8,066 nucleotides of DNA. Origin: UBA1738 sp045591565. GTDB lineage: Bacteria > Bacillota > Clostridia > UBA1381. Location of the stretch: the NCBI GenBank assembly GCA_045591565.1, contig JAZNTB010000049.1, forward strand, positions 1 through 8,066, written 5' to 3'. How positions within the stretch are numbered: position 1 is the first letter of the stretch; every line of letters starts with the position of its first letter. The notes under the pieces are model-generated. The model was not told the origin of the DNA, searched no databases, and saw only the letters and a list, made by a program, of their open reading frames with translations. The position numbers were made by a program, and so were the translations under genes. Of the stretch, positions 1-6,620 are shown one piece after another.

Positions 1-1
1 C

Positions 2-931
2 CTGATGGATTATGTTCAGTCGCCGTACTTTACAAAAGAAAGCGTGGAAAAGGAACAGGGCATTATCGGTCAGGAAATCCGAATGTATGATGACAATGCG
101 CCGTGGAGACTCTTCTTTAATTTTCTTGGGCTTTTGTATCAAAACAACCCCGTCAAAATTGATATTGCAGGAACAATCGAAAGTATTTCAAAAATTGATA
201 AAGACCTGCTTTATAAGTGCTATAACACCTTCTATAACCTTTCAAATATGACTCTTTTTGTAACCGGCGATTTTGATGTAGAAAAGATTCTTTCTGTCAT
301 CGAGAAAAATATCAAAAACCGAGAAGAGCCTATCGGGGAAATCAAGAGAATTTACCCCGACGAGCCAAAGGCGGTTGCTGGCAAGTACAAAGAGCAGTCA
401 ATAAGCGTTGCGACACCGATGTTTATGCTCGGCTGGAAGGATAACAACACGGGCTATGGCGGAAGACCTCTTCTTAAAAAGTGTATCGAAATGGAAATCC
501 TTACCGAGATGCTGTTTGGTAAAGGCTCAAAGCTTTACAACGACCTCTATGGCGAGGGACTTATTAATCAGAATTTCTCTTTTGAGTATTCGCCGCAAAT
601 CGACTATGGCTACACCGCCATTGACGGTGAGAGCAAGAATCCCGACGAAGTGTATAAGCGCATAACCGCTTATGTTGACTCTATCCGCAAAGACGGACTT
701 TGCGAGGAGGATTTTGAAAGAATAAAGAAGGTTATCTGGGGCGATTATATCCGCTCATATAATGACATAGAAGGATATGCACACAGCTTCCTTACAATGT
801 CCTTTATGGATATCAACTATTTTGATTACTTTGAAGAATATCAAAAGATTACTTTCTCCGATATTCAAAAGCGTTTTATGGAGCAGTTCGATAATGAATA
901 CTGCGTTCTCTCTGTAATAAAACCGGAATGA
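2..931 (+). CDS. M16 family peptidase-like protein, YmfH type (3' part; 5' end outside window)
   Basis: The reading frame is already open at the left edge: a Leu codon at 2-4 precedes the first Met, and LMDYVQSPYFT is an internal motif in this family, so the gene starts upstream and about 309 C-terminal residues are visible. Family members are usually a little over 400 residues. The opening part (FTKESVEKEQGIIGQEI, then RLFFN and the IDIAGT stretch) matches the YmfH-like insulinase/mitochondrial-processing-peptidase family. The EKEQGIIxQEI helix is where M16 enzymes carry their distal Glu zinc ligand. The HxxEH motif would lie in the missing part, so activity cannot be judged. After the IAGT segment comes a second alpha/beta M16 domain ending in LSVIKPE. 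In Bacillus such proteins occur as a YmfF/YmfH pair, linked by current annotation to elongation factor P modification. The partner would be upstream. The family call is firm; the exact role is inferred. Confidence 0.88.
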   Translation: MMDYVQSPYFTKESVEKEQGIIGQEIRMYDDNAPWRLFFNFLGLLYQNNPVKIDIAGTIESISKIDKDLLYKCYNTFYNLSNMTLFVTGDFDVEKILSVIEKNIKNREEPIGEIKRIYPDEPKAVAGKYKEQSISVATPMFMLGWKDNNTGYGGRPLLKKCIEMEILTEMLFGKGSKLYNDLYGEGLINQNFSFEYSPQIDYGYTAIDGESKNPDEVYKRITAYVDSIRKDGLCEEDFERIKKVIWGDYIRSYNDIEGYAHSFLTMSFMDINYFDYFEEYQKITFSDIQKRFMEQFDNEYCVLSVIKPE

Positions 932-972
932 AAAAAAGCAGATGCATGAATTATTTCAGGCATCTGCTTTTT
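931..972. terminator. Rho-independent hairpin terminator, probably bidirectional
   Basis: GCAGATGC at 938-945 pairs perfectly with GCATCTGC at 960-967. Inside it TGAA (947-950) pairs with TTCA (955-958) around a TTAT loop, with one A/G mismatch between the two stems. The stem is flanked by seven A's on the left (931-937) and five T's on the right (968-972). It starts directly at the stop codon of the M16-type gene and so ends that + strand transcript. Read on the - strand it has a seven-U tail and could also stop transcripts coming from the spore protein gene at 1391-1200. Confidence 0.88.
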
Positions 973-1199
973 CATGTGCTTATTTTCAAAAATGAACTTT
1001 CTAAGTCCGAAATAACCTGTATTACGGTTGGCTTAAAAATACAGATCTTCACTTATAAAAGCTATGGGCAATATATACGAACCGCCGTTTGCGTAAAAAA
1101 ATCTTCCGTTTAATGGATAAGGTATTATATAAAGCCTTCCGTTTTTAAAGTTAAAATCGTCATTTAACAGTGAAAATAAACTGATTACTCTAAGCATTC
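973..1199. other. Gene-free AT-rich spacer between convergent genes
   Basis: No coding sequence with a ribosome binding site was found on either strand. The stretch lies between the terminator of the M16-type gene and the stop codon of the spore protein gene, so it is probably mostly 3' untranslated sequence of the latter. The only structure seen is a 9-base direct repeat, CTTCCGTTT, at 1103-1111 and 1136-1144, which I do not consider meaningful. A TATAAT-like word on the - strand (1129-1124) has no -35 partner. Confidence 0.6.
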
Positions 1200-1391
1200 T
1201 TATTTAATCTTGTTTTCGTAATCTTCAATCATCTTCTTAACCATCTGACCGCCGATTGAACCAGCCTGTCTTGCAGTTAAGTCGCCGTTGTAACCCTGCT
1301 TGAGATTTACTCCTACCTCATTTGCAGCTTCCATCTTGAAGTTTTCCATAGCCTGCTTAGCTTCTGGAACATTGATTCTTGATCTTGACAT
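1200..1391 (-). CDS. Alpha/beta-type small acid-soluble spore protein (SASP)
   Basis: This 63-residue protein beginning MSRSRINVPEAKQAM belongs to the alpha/beta SASP family. These proteins coat DNA in dormant spores, hold it in an A-like form and protect it from UV and chemical damage. They are degraded by the Gpr protease at germination. The Gpr site region is visible as KMEAANEVGVNL (residues 19-30), with expected cleavage between Glu21 and Ala22. The second conserved DNA-binding block is GDLTARQAGSIGGQMVKKMI (36-55). Length fits the family (about 60-75). An in-frame ATG at 1406 would add MEEKT, but that ATG overlaps the GGAGG ribosome binding site (1404-1400), which sits 8 bases from the ATG at 1391, so I chose 1391. 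The gene appears monocistronic, as a terminator separates it from mnmA upstream. Expression is expected in the forespore under sigma-G, but I could not find a convincing sigma-G promoter. Confidence 0.95.
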   Translation of the reverse strand: MSRSRINVPEAKQAMENFKMEAANEVGVNLKQGYNGDLTARQAGSIGGQMVKKMIEDYENKIK

Positions 1392-1399
1392 TGTTTTTT

Positions 1400-1404
1400 C
1401 CTCC
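1400..1404 (-). promoter_or_regulatory. Ribosome binding site deciding the SASP start
   Basis: GGAGG lies 8 bases upstream of the ATG at 1391. An earlier in-frame ATG (1406-1404) shares its last base with this Shine-Dalgarno sequence and has no good site of its own. This favours the shorter protein starting MSRSR. Confidence 0.85.
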
Positions 1405-1413
1405 ATACATTTT

Positions 1414-1427
1414 GAACTTTTAAGTTC
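1414..1427. repeat. Short inverted repeat in the SASP leader
   Basis: GAACTT and AAGTTC flank a 2-base spacer, just upstream of the ribosome binding site of the spore protein gene. It may be an operator half-site pair or chance in AT-rich DNA; a 2-base loop would be too tight for all stem pairs to form in RNA. Confidence 0.3.
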
Positions 1428-1542
1428 GCTTCACAATCTATCTAAAGCAGCCGCTCTCTTGCGACTACATTGCTATTTTGTGATATCCGAAAGAAAATAT
1501 AACTAAAAGATTTTACCAAATTTGGTGTTTAATTTTTTTAAC

Positions 1543-1573
1543 AAAAAAGTACGCAATCCTCTTTGCGTACTTT
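1543..1573 (-). terminator. Rho-independent terminator of the five-gene operon
   Basis: TTGCGTAC at 1563-1570 pairs perfectly with GTACGCAA at 1549-1556 around a 6-base loop (1557-1562). The stem extends three more A-T pairs outward (1571-1573 with 1546-1548). On the - strand it is followed by a run of six T's (complement of 1543-1548). It begins 3 bases after the mnmA stop codon, which marks the end of the operon and separates it from the spore protein gene downstream. Confidence 0.92.
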
Positions 1574-1575
1574 CC

Positions 1576-2625
1576 TTATTTTATTGTTCCGCCGCCGATT
1601 ACAATGTCGCCGTCATAAAGGACAACTGCCTGTCCCTTTGCAATAGCACGCTGCGGAGTATCAAATTCTATATGAACCGTACCATCGCCCGTAACCGTAA
1701 TTTGAGCATCCTCTTCCTTATGGCTGTATCTTATCTTTGCTTTTGCGCGGAAGCTTTCGGGCGGATTTTCAAACGCTATCCAGTTAAAATCCACAGCATC
1801 AAGAGTCTTTGAAAACAGCTCGCTATCCGCACAAAGCACAACCTCGTTGCGTTCGGTATCCTTTTTCATAACATACATCGGTGCCGGAAGACTAAGTCCC
1901 AAGCCCTTTCTTTGTCCGATTGTATATCTTATTATCCCTTTATGCCGACCAAGAACTTTTCCCGACATATCCACAAAATCCCCGTCCGGATATGTTTTTT
2001 TGCTATACCGCTCTATAAATCCTGCATAGTCGCCGTCCGGCACAAAGCAGATATCCTGACTGTCATGCTTTTTGGCATTTACAAAGCCATTTTCCTCTGC
2101 TATTTCCCTGATTTGCATTTTTGTATATTCTCCAAGTGGGAAAAGAGTATGCGCAAGCTGCTCCTGCGTGAGCGAATAAAGAACATAGCTCTGGTCCTTT
2201 GTTTCGTCTGCCCCTTTTTTGAGCAGATATCTGTCACCCGATTTTTCTATTTTTGCGTAGTGACCTGTAACCACATAATCATACCCAAGCTCTTTCATAC
2301 GGTCAAAAAGCTTCTCGAACTTCAAATATCTGTTACAGTCTATGCAAGGGTTTGGTGTTGCTCCCTCTTCATAGGCGTTAACAAATTTTTTGACAACCTT
2401 TTCATCAAATTCACCGGTAAAATTAAAGACATAGTGCTCCATACCGAGTCTGTGCGCTACCTGACGCGCATCCTCAACATCCTCTAATGAACAGCATGTA
2501 CTTTCCGCCTCGCCTGAATACAGCTTCATTGTCGCACCTATACAGTAAAGTCCTTTTTCCTTTGTAAGGTGTGCCGCAACGGAGGAATCCACTCCGCCGC
2601 TCATTGCGATTATCGCCTTTTTCAT
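1576..2625 (-). CDS. mnmA: tRNA-specific 2-thiouridylase MnmA
   Basis: MnmA thiolates the wobble uridine U34 of Lys, Glu and Gln tRNAs: it adenylates U34 with ATP and transfers sulfur delivered by a cysteine desulfurase. The 349-residue product has the PP-loop SGGVDSS (residues 9-15), the first active-site Cys in PNPCIDCN (Cys97), GHYAKIEK (121-128), the DQSYVLYSL segment (144-152), the second active-site Cys in SQDICFVPDGDY (Cys193), and IGQRKGLGL (236-244) leading to the C-terminal beta-barrels. The length is normal. I start at 2625 because GGAG lies 6 bases upstream and the protein then begins MKKAIIAMSGG; an ATG at 2637 would add four residues and overlap cysK. The chosen ATG lies 1 base after the cysK stop, which suggests translational coupling. 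Oddly, Cys94 occupies the place of Asp in the E. coli-type NPDxxCN motif. No cysteine desulfurase gene is adjacent. Confidence 0.96.
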   Translation of the reverse strand: MKKAIIAMSGGVDSSVAAHLTKEKGLYCIGATMKLYSGEAESTCCSLEDVEDARQVAHRLGMEHYVFNFTGEFDEKVVKKFVNAYEEGATPNPCIDCNRYLKFEKLFDRMKELGYDYVVTGHYAKIEKSGDRYLLKKGADETKDQSYVLYSLTQEQLAHTLFPLGEYTKMQIREIAEENGFVNAKKHDSQDICFVPDGDYAGFIERYSKKTYPDGDFVDMSGKVLGRHKGIIRYTIGQRKGLGLSLPAPMYVMKKDTERNEVVLCADSELFSKTLDAVDFNWIAFENPPESFRAKAKIRYSHKEEDAQITVTGDGTVHIEFDTPQRAIAKGQAVVLYDGDIVIGGGTIK

Positions 2626-2626
2626 A

Positions 2627-3559
2627 TCATTCTCCATCTGAAAATAATCCTGCCGACAGGTATCTCTCCCCGGTATCAGGCAGTATTACCACAATATTCT
2701 TCCCTTTGTTTTCAGGTCTTAACGCAAGCCTTTTTGCTGCGCTAAGTGCCGCCCCCGACGAAATTCCCACAAGCAGTCCCTCACACTTTGCAAGACTTCT
2801 TGCCTCAGTAAAGGCATCCTCATTTTCCACCTGTACTATTTCATCAATGAGCTCTGTAGCCAAAATTTCCGGTACAAACCCTGCACCGATTCCAGCCAAA
2901 GCGTGCGCACCTGCCTTGCCTCCTGACAGAACAGGAGATGAAGCCGGCTCTGCCGCAACAACCTTGATATCAGGATTTTTTCCCTTTAAATACCTCGCAC
3001 AGCCGGTAAGCGTTCCACCCGTACCCACGCCTGCAACAAATATATCAACTGCGCCATCTGTATCCTGCCAGATTTCAGGTCCCGTCGTTTTGTAGTGTGC
3101 CTCGGCGTTTGCAGGATTTACAAACTGTCCTGCAATAAAGCTGTTCGGGATTTCTCTTGCAAGCTCCTCTGCCTTTTTAATAGCACCTGCCATACCTTTT
3201 TTGCCGTCTGACAGAACAAGCTCTGCGCCATATGCACACATCAACATTCTGCGCTCTTTTGACATTGTGTCCGGCATTACGATGATAACCTTGTATCCTC
3301 TTACCGCACCGATTGCCGCAAGTCCGATTCCGGTATTGCCCGAGGTCGGCTCAATAATTACGGTATCTTTATTCAATACCCCTCGTTTCTCCGCATCGTC
3401 GAGCATCGAAAGTGCAGCTCTGTCCTTGATGCTTCCTGCCGGATTAAAGTATTCTGCTTTCGCTAAAATCTTAGCCGAAAGTTCTTTTCCATATCTCTCA
3501 AGTTCAATTAAAGGCGTATTCCCTACAAGTGCCTCCATTGATTTATAAATTTTTGACAT
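2627..3559 (-). CDS. cysK: Cysteine synthase A (O-acetylserine sulfhydrylase)
   Basis: This PLP enzyme makes L-cysteine from O-acetyl-L-serine and sulfide in the cytoplasm. The 310-residue product is full length for the family and shows the N-terminal GNTPLIEL (13-20), the PLP-binding Lys45 in NPAGSIKDRAAL, the substrate-binding loop TSGNTG (72-77), the glycine-rich phosphate-binding GTGGT (179-183), and SSGA (267-270), whose Ser contacts the PLP ring nitrogen. The start is supported by GGAG 8 bases upstream. The gene lies 12 bases after the membrane protein gene, and its stop codon is 1 base before the mnmA start, so cysteine and tRNA thiolation enzymes are co-expressed. No T-box, SAM riboswitch or CymR-like site was seen next to it, so regulation probably comes from the distal operon promoter. 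Use of O-phosphoserine, or a cystathionine beta-synthase-like role, is less likely given the close match to CysK motifs. Confidence 0.95.
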   Translation of the reverse strand: MSKIYKSMEALVGNTPLIELERYGKELSAKILAKAEYFNPAGSIKDRAALSMLDDAEKRGVLNKDTVIIEPTSGNTGIGLAAIGAVRGYKVIIVMPDTMSKERRMLMCAYGAELVLSDGKKGMAGAIKKAEELAREIPNSFIAGQFVNPANAEAHYKTTGPEIWQDTDGAVDIFVAGVGTGGTLTGCARYLKGKNPDIKVVAAEPASSPVLSGGKAGAHALAGIGAGFVPEILATELIDEIVQVENEDAFTEARSLAKCEGLLVGISSGAALSAAKRLALRPENKGKNIVVILPDTGERYLSAGLFSDGE

Positions 3560-3571
3560 TTATGTCACTCC

Positions 3572-4066
3572 TTATACTATCTGCTTTATGATACCGAAGG
3601 ATATCAGTGACATAATAAGACCTGCTGTCACAACACCCATAAAAATCGGGAAGATTGACTCCTTTGGCTTCATACGAAGTAGTGTTGCCGCTAAAGCTCC
3701 GGTCCATGCACCCGTTCCCGGGAGCGGAATTGCAACAAAGAGGAATAGTCCGAATTTTCCATATTTACGGATTTGGTCGGACTTGGAAAGAGCCTTTTCC
3801 TCCAGCTTTTCCACCATTCTTTTGAGCTTTGTCTTTTTGAGCCAATTGAATATTTTCTCTATAAACAAAAGAATAAACGGTATCGGAATCATATTTCCTA
3901 TTACTGCAATTATATAGGTTGAGGCAAAGCTCATCTTCAAAAAGCCCGCCGCCAAAAGACTTCCGCGAAGCTCTAAAATCGGTATCATCGAGATTACAAA
4001 TACTATAATCTCCTTTGAAATCTTTCCGCTAAATGTGTCCACTATTGCCTGTACTATACCTTCCAT
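3572..4066 (-). CDS. Small multidrug export-type membrane protein (COG2426 family)
   Basis: This 164-residue integral membrane protein resembles the COG2426 / Sm_multidrug_ex family, whose transport role is little tested. Hydrophobic stretches lie at about residues 20-40 (containing the signature ELRGSLLAAG), 48-68 (GNMIPIPFILLF), 105-130 (FVAIPLPGTGAWTGALAATLL) and 138-162. A basic, charged cytoplasmic-type segment (KKTKLKRMVEKLEEKALSK) lies between the second and third. The two similar blocks, ELRGS and PLPGTGAWTG, fall in hydrophobic regions and may form re-entrant elements, as in DedA-like proteins. The start is supported by AGGAGG overlapping the stop codon of the upstream methyltransferase gene, 9 bases away. 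Its place between an rRNA methyltransferase and cysK says little about substrate. The family call is good; the export function is only the family label. Confidence 0.85.
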   Translation of the reverse strand: MEGIVQAIVDTFSGKISKEIIVFVISMIPILELRGSLLAAGFLKMSFASTYIIAVIGNMIPIPFILLFIEKIFNWLKKTKLKRMVEKLEEKALSKSDQIRKYGKFGLFLFVAIPLPGTGAWTGALAATLLRMKPKESIFPIFMGVVTAGLIMSLISFGIIKQIV

Positions 4067-4075
4067 TTTATCCTC

Positions 4076-5410
4076 CTAAAAACGCAAATATTTCGGGAAA
4101 TGATTTTTTAAAACACCCTCCGATGCCTTTCCCCAGCCTATCGGGAACCCGTTATATAAAACCGCTGTCCACCCTTTTTGAGGGCTTTCGAGCGTTTCGC
4201 CCCTGAAAAACTTTTGAGGTGCATCTGTTTCCTGTACTCTTTTAAAATCCTCCTTTGAAAGCGCAAGGCAGAGGGCGTGTGATGGTTCAAACCTGCCCTT
4301 TTTGCAAACCCCCAGAAAAAGTCCTGCAAGCTCTGTTTTGATTTTATCTATATCAAGATTATACGGCATTAAAAATAATTTATCACCGAATCCTATGATT
4401 TCACCCTGAAGCGTTGTGTTCAAGTTCTCCTTTTCGAAGTCGCGCCAAAGTCCGGCATTCTCGCACTTATATTCCTTTTTGTACTCTTTTTCCACGCCGT
4501 CCTTTTTATGGAACAGCGCAAAAAAATGTCCCTCACCCTTACTTTTGTGCGGGAAAATGCGTTTTGTTCCCGATAAGTCATACCTACTGCCTGCCCACTT
4601 TCCCTCGCCGTCCGACATTCCCTCTGTCTTTATCGGAACAAGCTCAACATCGGGATAGTTTTCAAGTACCCAATCCGTAACTCCTTCATTTTCGCAAGGC
4701 GCAAAGGTGCAGGTCGAATATATAAGGTATCCTCCGCCCTTTAACATTGAAAATGCGGATTTCAAAATCTTCTTTTGTCTTTCTCCGCACGCCTTTGTGT
4801 GCTCGACGCTCCATTCGGTTATCGCCTGCGGTTCCTTTTTGAACATTCCCTCGCCCGAGCACGGTGCGTCCACTATGATTTTATCAAAAAAGCTGCCATA
4901 TTTCTGTGCAAGCTTTTCGGGCGATTCGTTTGTCACCACCGCATTTTTTATTCCCATACGGCTTATATTCTCGGCAAGTATTGCGGCTCGCCTCGGCACT
5001 ATTTCGTTTGCAACAAGCAGGCCTTTTCCGCAAAGCCTTTCTGCGGCTTGCGTTGCTTTTCCGCCCGGGGCTGCGCAAAGGTCAAGTACAAAATCACCCT
5101 CGCAGATGCCAAGAGCATCCACAACTCCCATCGCTGACGGCTCTTGAAAATACACAAGCCCGCCGACATGATACGGGTGTTTTCCGGAGATAATATCCTT
5201 ATCCGCATAATAGCCGTTTTCGCACCATGCAACCTTCTCAAGTTCTCCCGTCTCGGCAAGAATTGCCGCTTTAGCACCGCTTTTTAATGTGTTGATTCGC
5301 ATTCCCGTATATGCAGGAGCGTTTTCAAAGGCGCGTAAAAACTCATCATATTTATCGCCAAGCATTTCCTGCATCCTGTCAGCAAACTCGCGCGGAAATT
5401 TATCTGTCAT
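4076..5410 (-). CDS. RsmF/NSUN-type rRNA cytosine-C5 methyltransferase
   Basis: The product is 444 residues and probably methylates a cytosine of rRNA at C5 using S-adenosylmethionine. The N-terminal NSUN/RsmB-like segment (MRINTLK at 37-43, VYFQEPSAM at 86-94) precedes a Rossmann methyltransferase core. The core has SAM motif I DLCAAPGGKAT (110-120), motif IV DAPCSGEGMF (181-190) with Cys184 as the product-release Cys, and motif VI YSTCTF (231-236) with Cys234 as the expected nucleophile. The C-terminal part, from about residue 300, matches the layout of RsmF/YebU-type enzymes, which carry a PUA-like RNA-binding domain; GFPIGWGK near the end fits it. The start ATG overlaps the end of the upstream glycosyltransferase gene by 11 bases (ATG...TAA), and GGAG lies 9 bases before it, so coupling is likely. 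The target base (such as C1407 of 16S rRNA) cannot be told from sequence; other NSUN targets are possible. Confidence 0.92.
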   Translation of the reverse strand: MTDKFPREFADRMQEMLGDKYDEFLRAFENAPAYTGMRINTLKSGAKAAILAETGELEKVAWCENGYYADKDIISGKHPYHVGGLVYFQEPSAMGVVDALGICEGDFVLDLCAAPGGKATQAAERLCGKGLLVANEIVPRRAAILAENISRMGIKNAVVTNESPEKLAQKYGSFFDKIIVDAPCSGEGMFKKEPQAITEWSVEHTKACGERQKKILKSAFSMLKGGGYLIYSTCTFAPCENEGVTDWVLENYPDVELVPIKTEGMSDGEGKWAGSRYDLSGTKRIFPHKSKGEGHFFALFHKKDGVEKEYKKEYKCENAGLWRDFEKENLNTTLQGEIIGFGDKLFLMPYNLDIDKIKTELAGLFLGVCKKGRFEPSHALCLALSKEDFKRVQETDAPQKFFRGETLESPQKGWTAVLYNGFPIGWGKASEGVLKNHFPKYLRF

Positions 5411-6524
5411 CCTTTTTCTCTCCTACAAGACCGATAATGAATTCACATACATCACGGGTAGAATTTGGTTTCCCGAGATGTTCAACACTCTGTCTTAAAA
5501 CCTCGAGTCTCCACGGACTTTTCATGATTTCAAAAAGCGCCTCGTCAAGACCAAAGGTTTCCGTTACTACAATAGCCGCTCCGTTATTTACTAAAAACTC
5601 TGCGTTTCTGTCCTCCTGACCGCGGATTGCGTTCATAATAACTGCCGGCAGTTTCTTTGCAAGGAACTCTGATGTTGTAAGACCGCCCGGCTTTGTTATT
5701 ATACAATCCGCCGCATCCATCATTACATCAATATTATTTACAAACCCAAATGGTATTATTTTCTTATTCCAGCTTTTTCCCTCTATTTCACGGCGCATCT
5801 TCTCATTGTTTCCACATACGCACAAAACCTGAAAATCAGCGTCAATCTCGTCAATGGTTTTTATATCCTTTACAATATTTCCGTATCCCATTGAACCCAT
5901 CATAACCAGTACTGTTTTTTTATCCTCAATACCGATTGTCTGTCTTGCCTCCTGCTTGGGTATCTTTTCAGAAAAGTTTCGTCTTATGGGAATTCCGAAC
6001 GGAAGCATTTTTTCAGCCGGTATCCCCTTCTTCTTAAGCTGATTTTCAAGCAGACTGTCTGCCGTTACATAATAGTCAAGGTCAGTACTTTCCCAGAAAG
6101 GATGCACAGTAAAATCGGTTATTATCCCCACAAGCGGACACTTTACGATGTCCTTTTCCTTAAGATATGTCATCAGCATACACGCATAGGAATGTGTTCC
6201 TACGATAACATCGGGGTTATACTCCGTTATAAAATCCTTAAGCTTATTGGATACAAGCTTGGAAAGAACAGCGATGGGCGAAAACTTATCCCATTTTTCC
6301 TCTCTTTTATCGAGCATATCATATGCCTTTCCGAAAACCTCCGGAAAGTACTTTGTAGAAAATAAGTATCCATTATCTATAGAGTCTGCAAGTGTTGGAT
6401 TTATATATTCGAATGTGTCCAGCATTTCGCAGGATACACCCTTTTCATTAAAATAGTCAATGACTGCATTGGCGGTAGAATGATGTCCAAATCCGGCTTT
6501 TACAGATATAATCAGTGCCTTCAT
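5400..6524 (-). CDS. MGDG synthase/UgtP-like glycosyltransferase (GT28 family)
   Basis: This 374-residue GT-B glycosyltransferase belongs to the family of plant MGDG synthases and Bacillus UgtP, which transfer sugars from UDP-sugars to diacylglycerol at the inner face of the membrane, making glycolipids and lipoteichoic acid anchors. The N-terminal acceptor domain shows ISVKAGFGHHSTANAV (6-21, the GxGH loop) and ITDFTVHPFW (135-144). A linker GIPIRRNF (177-184) leads to the C-terminal domain with VMMGSMGYGN (207-216) and the UDP-sugar site ITKPGGLTTSE (276-286). No signal peptide or transmembrane segment is seen, as expected for a peripheral membrane enzyme. It is the first gene of the operon, with AGGGGG 5 bases before the ATG and a promoter just upstream. 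Donor and acceptor cannot be fixed from sequence; UDP-glucose or UDP-galactose with diacylglycerol is the best guess. A MurG role is less likely because the N-terminal domain is of the MGDG-synthase type. Confidence 0.88.
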   Translation of the reverse strand: MKALIISVKAGFGHHSTANAVIDYFNEKGVSCEMLDTFEYINPTLADSIDNGYLFSTKYFPEVFGKAYDMLDKREEKWDKFSPIAVLSKLVSNKLKDFITEYNPDVIVGTHSYACMLMTYLKEKDIVKCPLVGIITDFTVHPFWESTDLDYYVTADSLLENQLKKKGIPAEKMLPFGIPIRRNFSEKIPKQEARQTIGIEDKKTVLVMMGSMGYGNIVKDIKTIDEIDADFQVLCVCGNNEKMRREIEGKSWNKKIIPFGFVNNIDVMMDAADCIITKPGGLTTSEFLAKKLPAVIMNAIRGQEDRNAEFLVNNGAAIVVTETFGLDEALFEIMKSPWRLEVLRQSVEHLGKPNSTRDVCEFIIGLVGEKKDDR

Positions 6525-6534
6525 ATTTACCCCC

Positions 6535-6563
6535 TTGAAAAATTGTTTTTAGTGTGATATAAT
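6535..6563 (+). promoter_or_regulatory. Sigma-A promoter of the right operon
   Basis: The -35 box TTGAAA (6535-6540) and the perfect -10 box TATAAT (6558-6563) are separated by exactly 17 bases. Transcription would start near 6570, about 50 bases before the GTG start at 6621. The box words and spacing are identical to those of the opposite promoter, and the two -10 boxes share bases 6562-6563. Confidence 0.82.
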
Positions 6564-6590
6564 TATACCATAGTAAATGTTTTTTTTCAA
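6562..6590 (-). promoter_or_regulatory. Sigma-A promoter of the left five-gene operon
   Basis: The -35 box TTGAAA (6590-6585) and the perfect -10 box TATAAT (6567-6562) are separated by exactly 17 bases. Transcription would start near 6555, giving a short leader before the glycosyltransferase ATG at 6524. It overlaps the opposite promoter. Confidence 0.82.
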
Positions 6591-6605
6591 GCTGAAATTT
6601 AGTCG

Positions 6606-6612
6606 AAGGAGG
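6606..6612 (+). promoter_or_regulatory. Ribosome binding site deciding a GTG start
   Basis: AAGGAGG, a full match to the anti-Shine-Dalgarno sequence, lies 8 bases before GTG at 6621. The next in-frame ATG at 6633 is 20 bases away, too far for this site, so GTG is the likely start. Confidence 0.88.
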
Positions 6613-6620
6613 AGCACGCT

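Noticed and set aside
928..1113. A 61-codon + strand open frame starting at the stop codon of the M16-type gene
   Set aside because: It runs straight through the terminator hairpin and has no ribosome binding site or familiar motif; its composition looks like random AT-rich sequence.
1124..1129. TATAAT word on the - strand downstream of the spore protein gene
   Set aside because: No -35 box at a suitable distance and no gene downstream on that strand before the terminator.
1912..2487. A 191-codon + strand open frame inside mnmA
   Set aside because: It is a shadow of mnmA, whose motifs run through the whole region on the other strand.
3560..3571. Possible regulatory site (T-box or sulfur regulator) before cysK
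   Set aside because: The gap to the upstream gene is only 12 bases and holds just the ribosome binding site.
6570..6620. Possible riboswitch in the leader of the salvage operon
   Set aside because: The predicted leader is only about 50 bases, too short for a purine or NAD-related riboswitch, and shows no conserved core or terminator hairpin.
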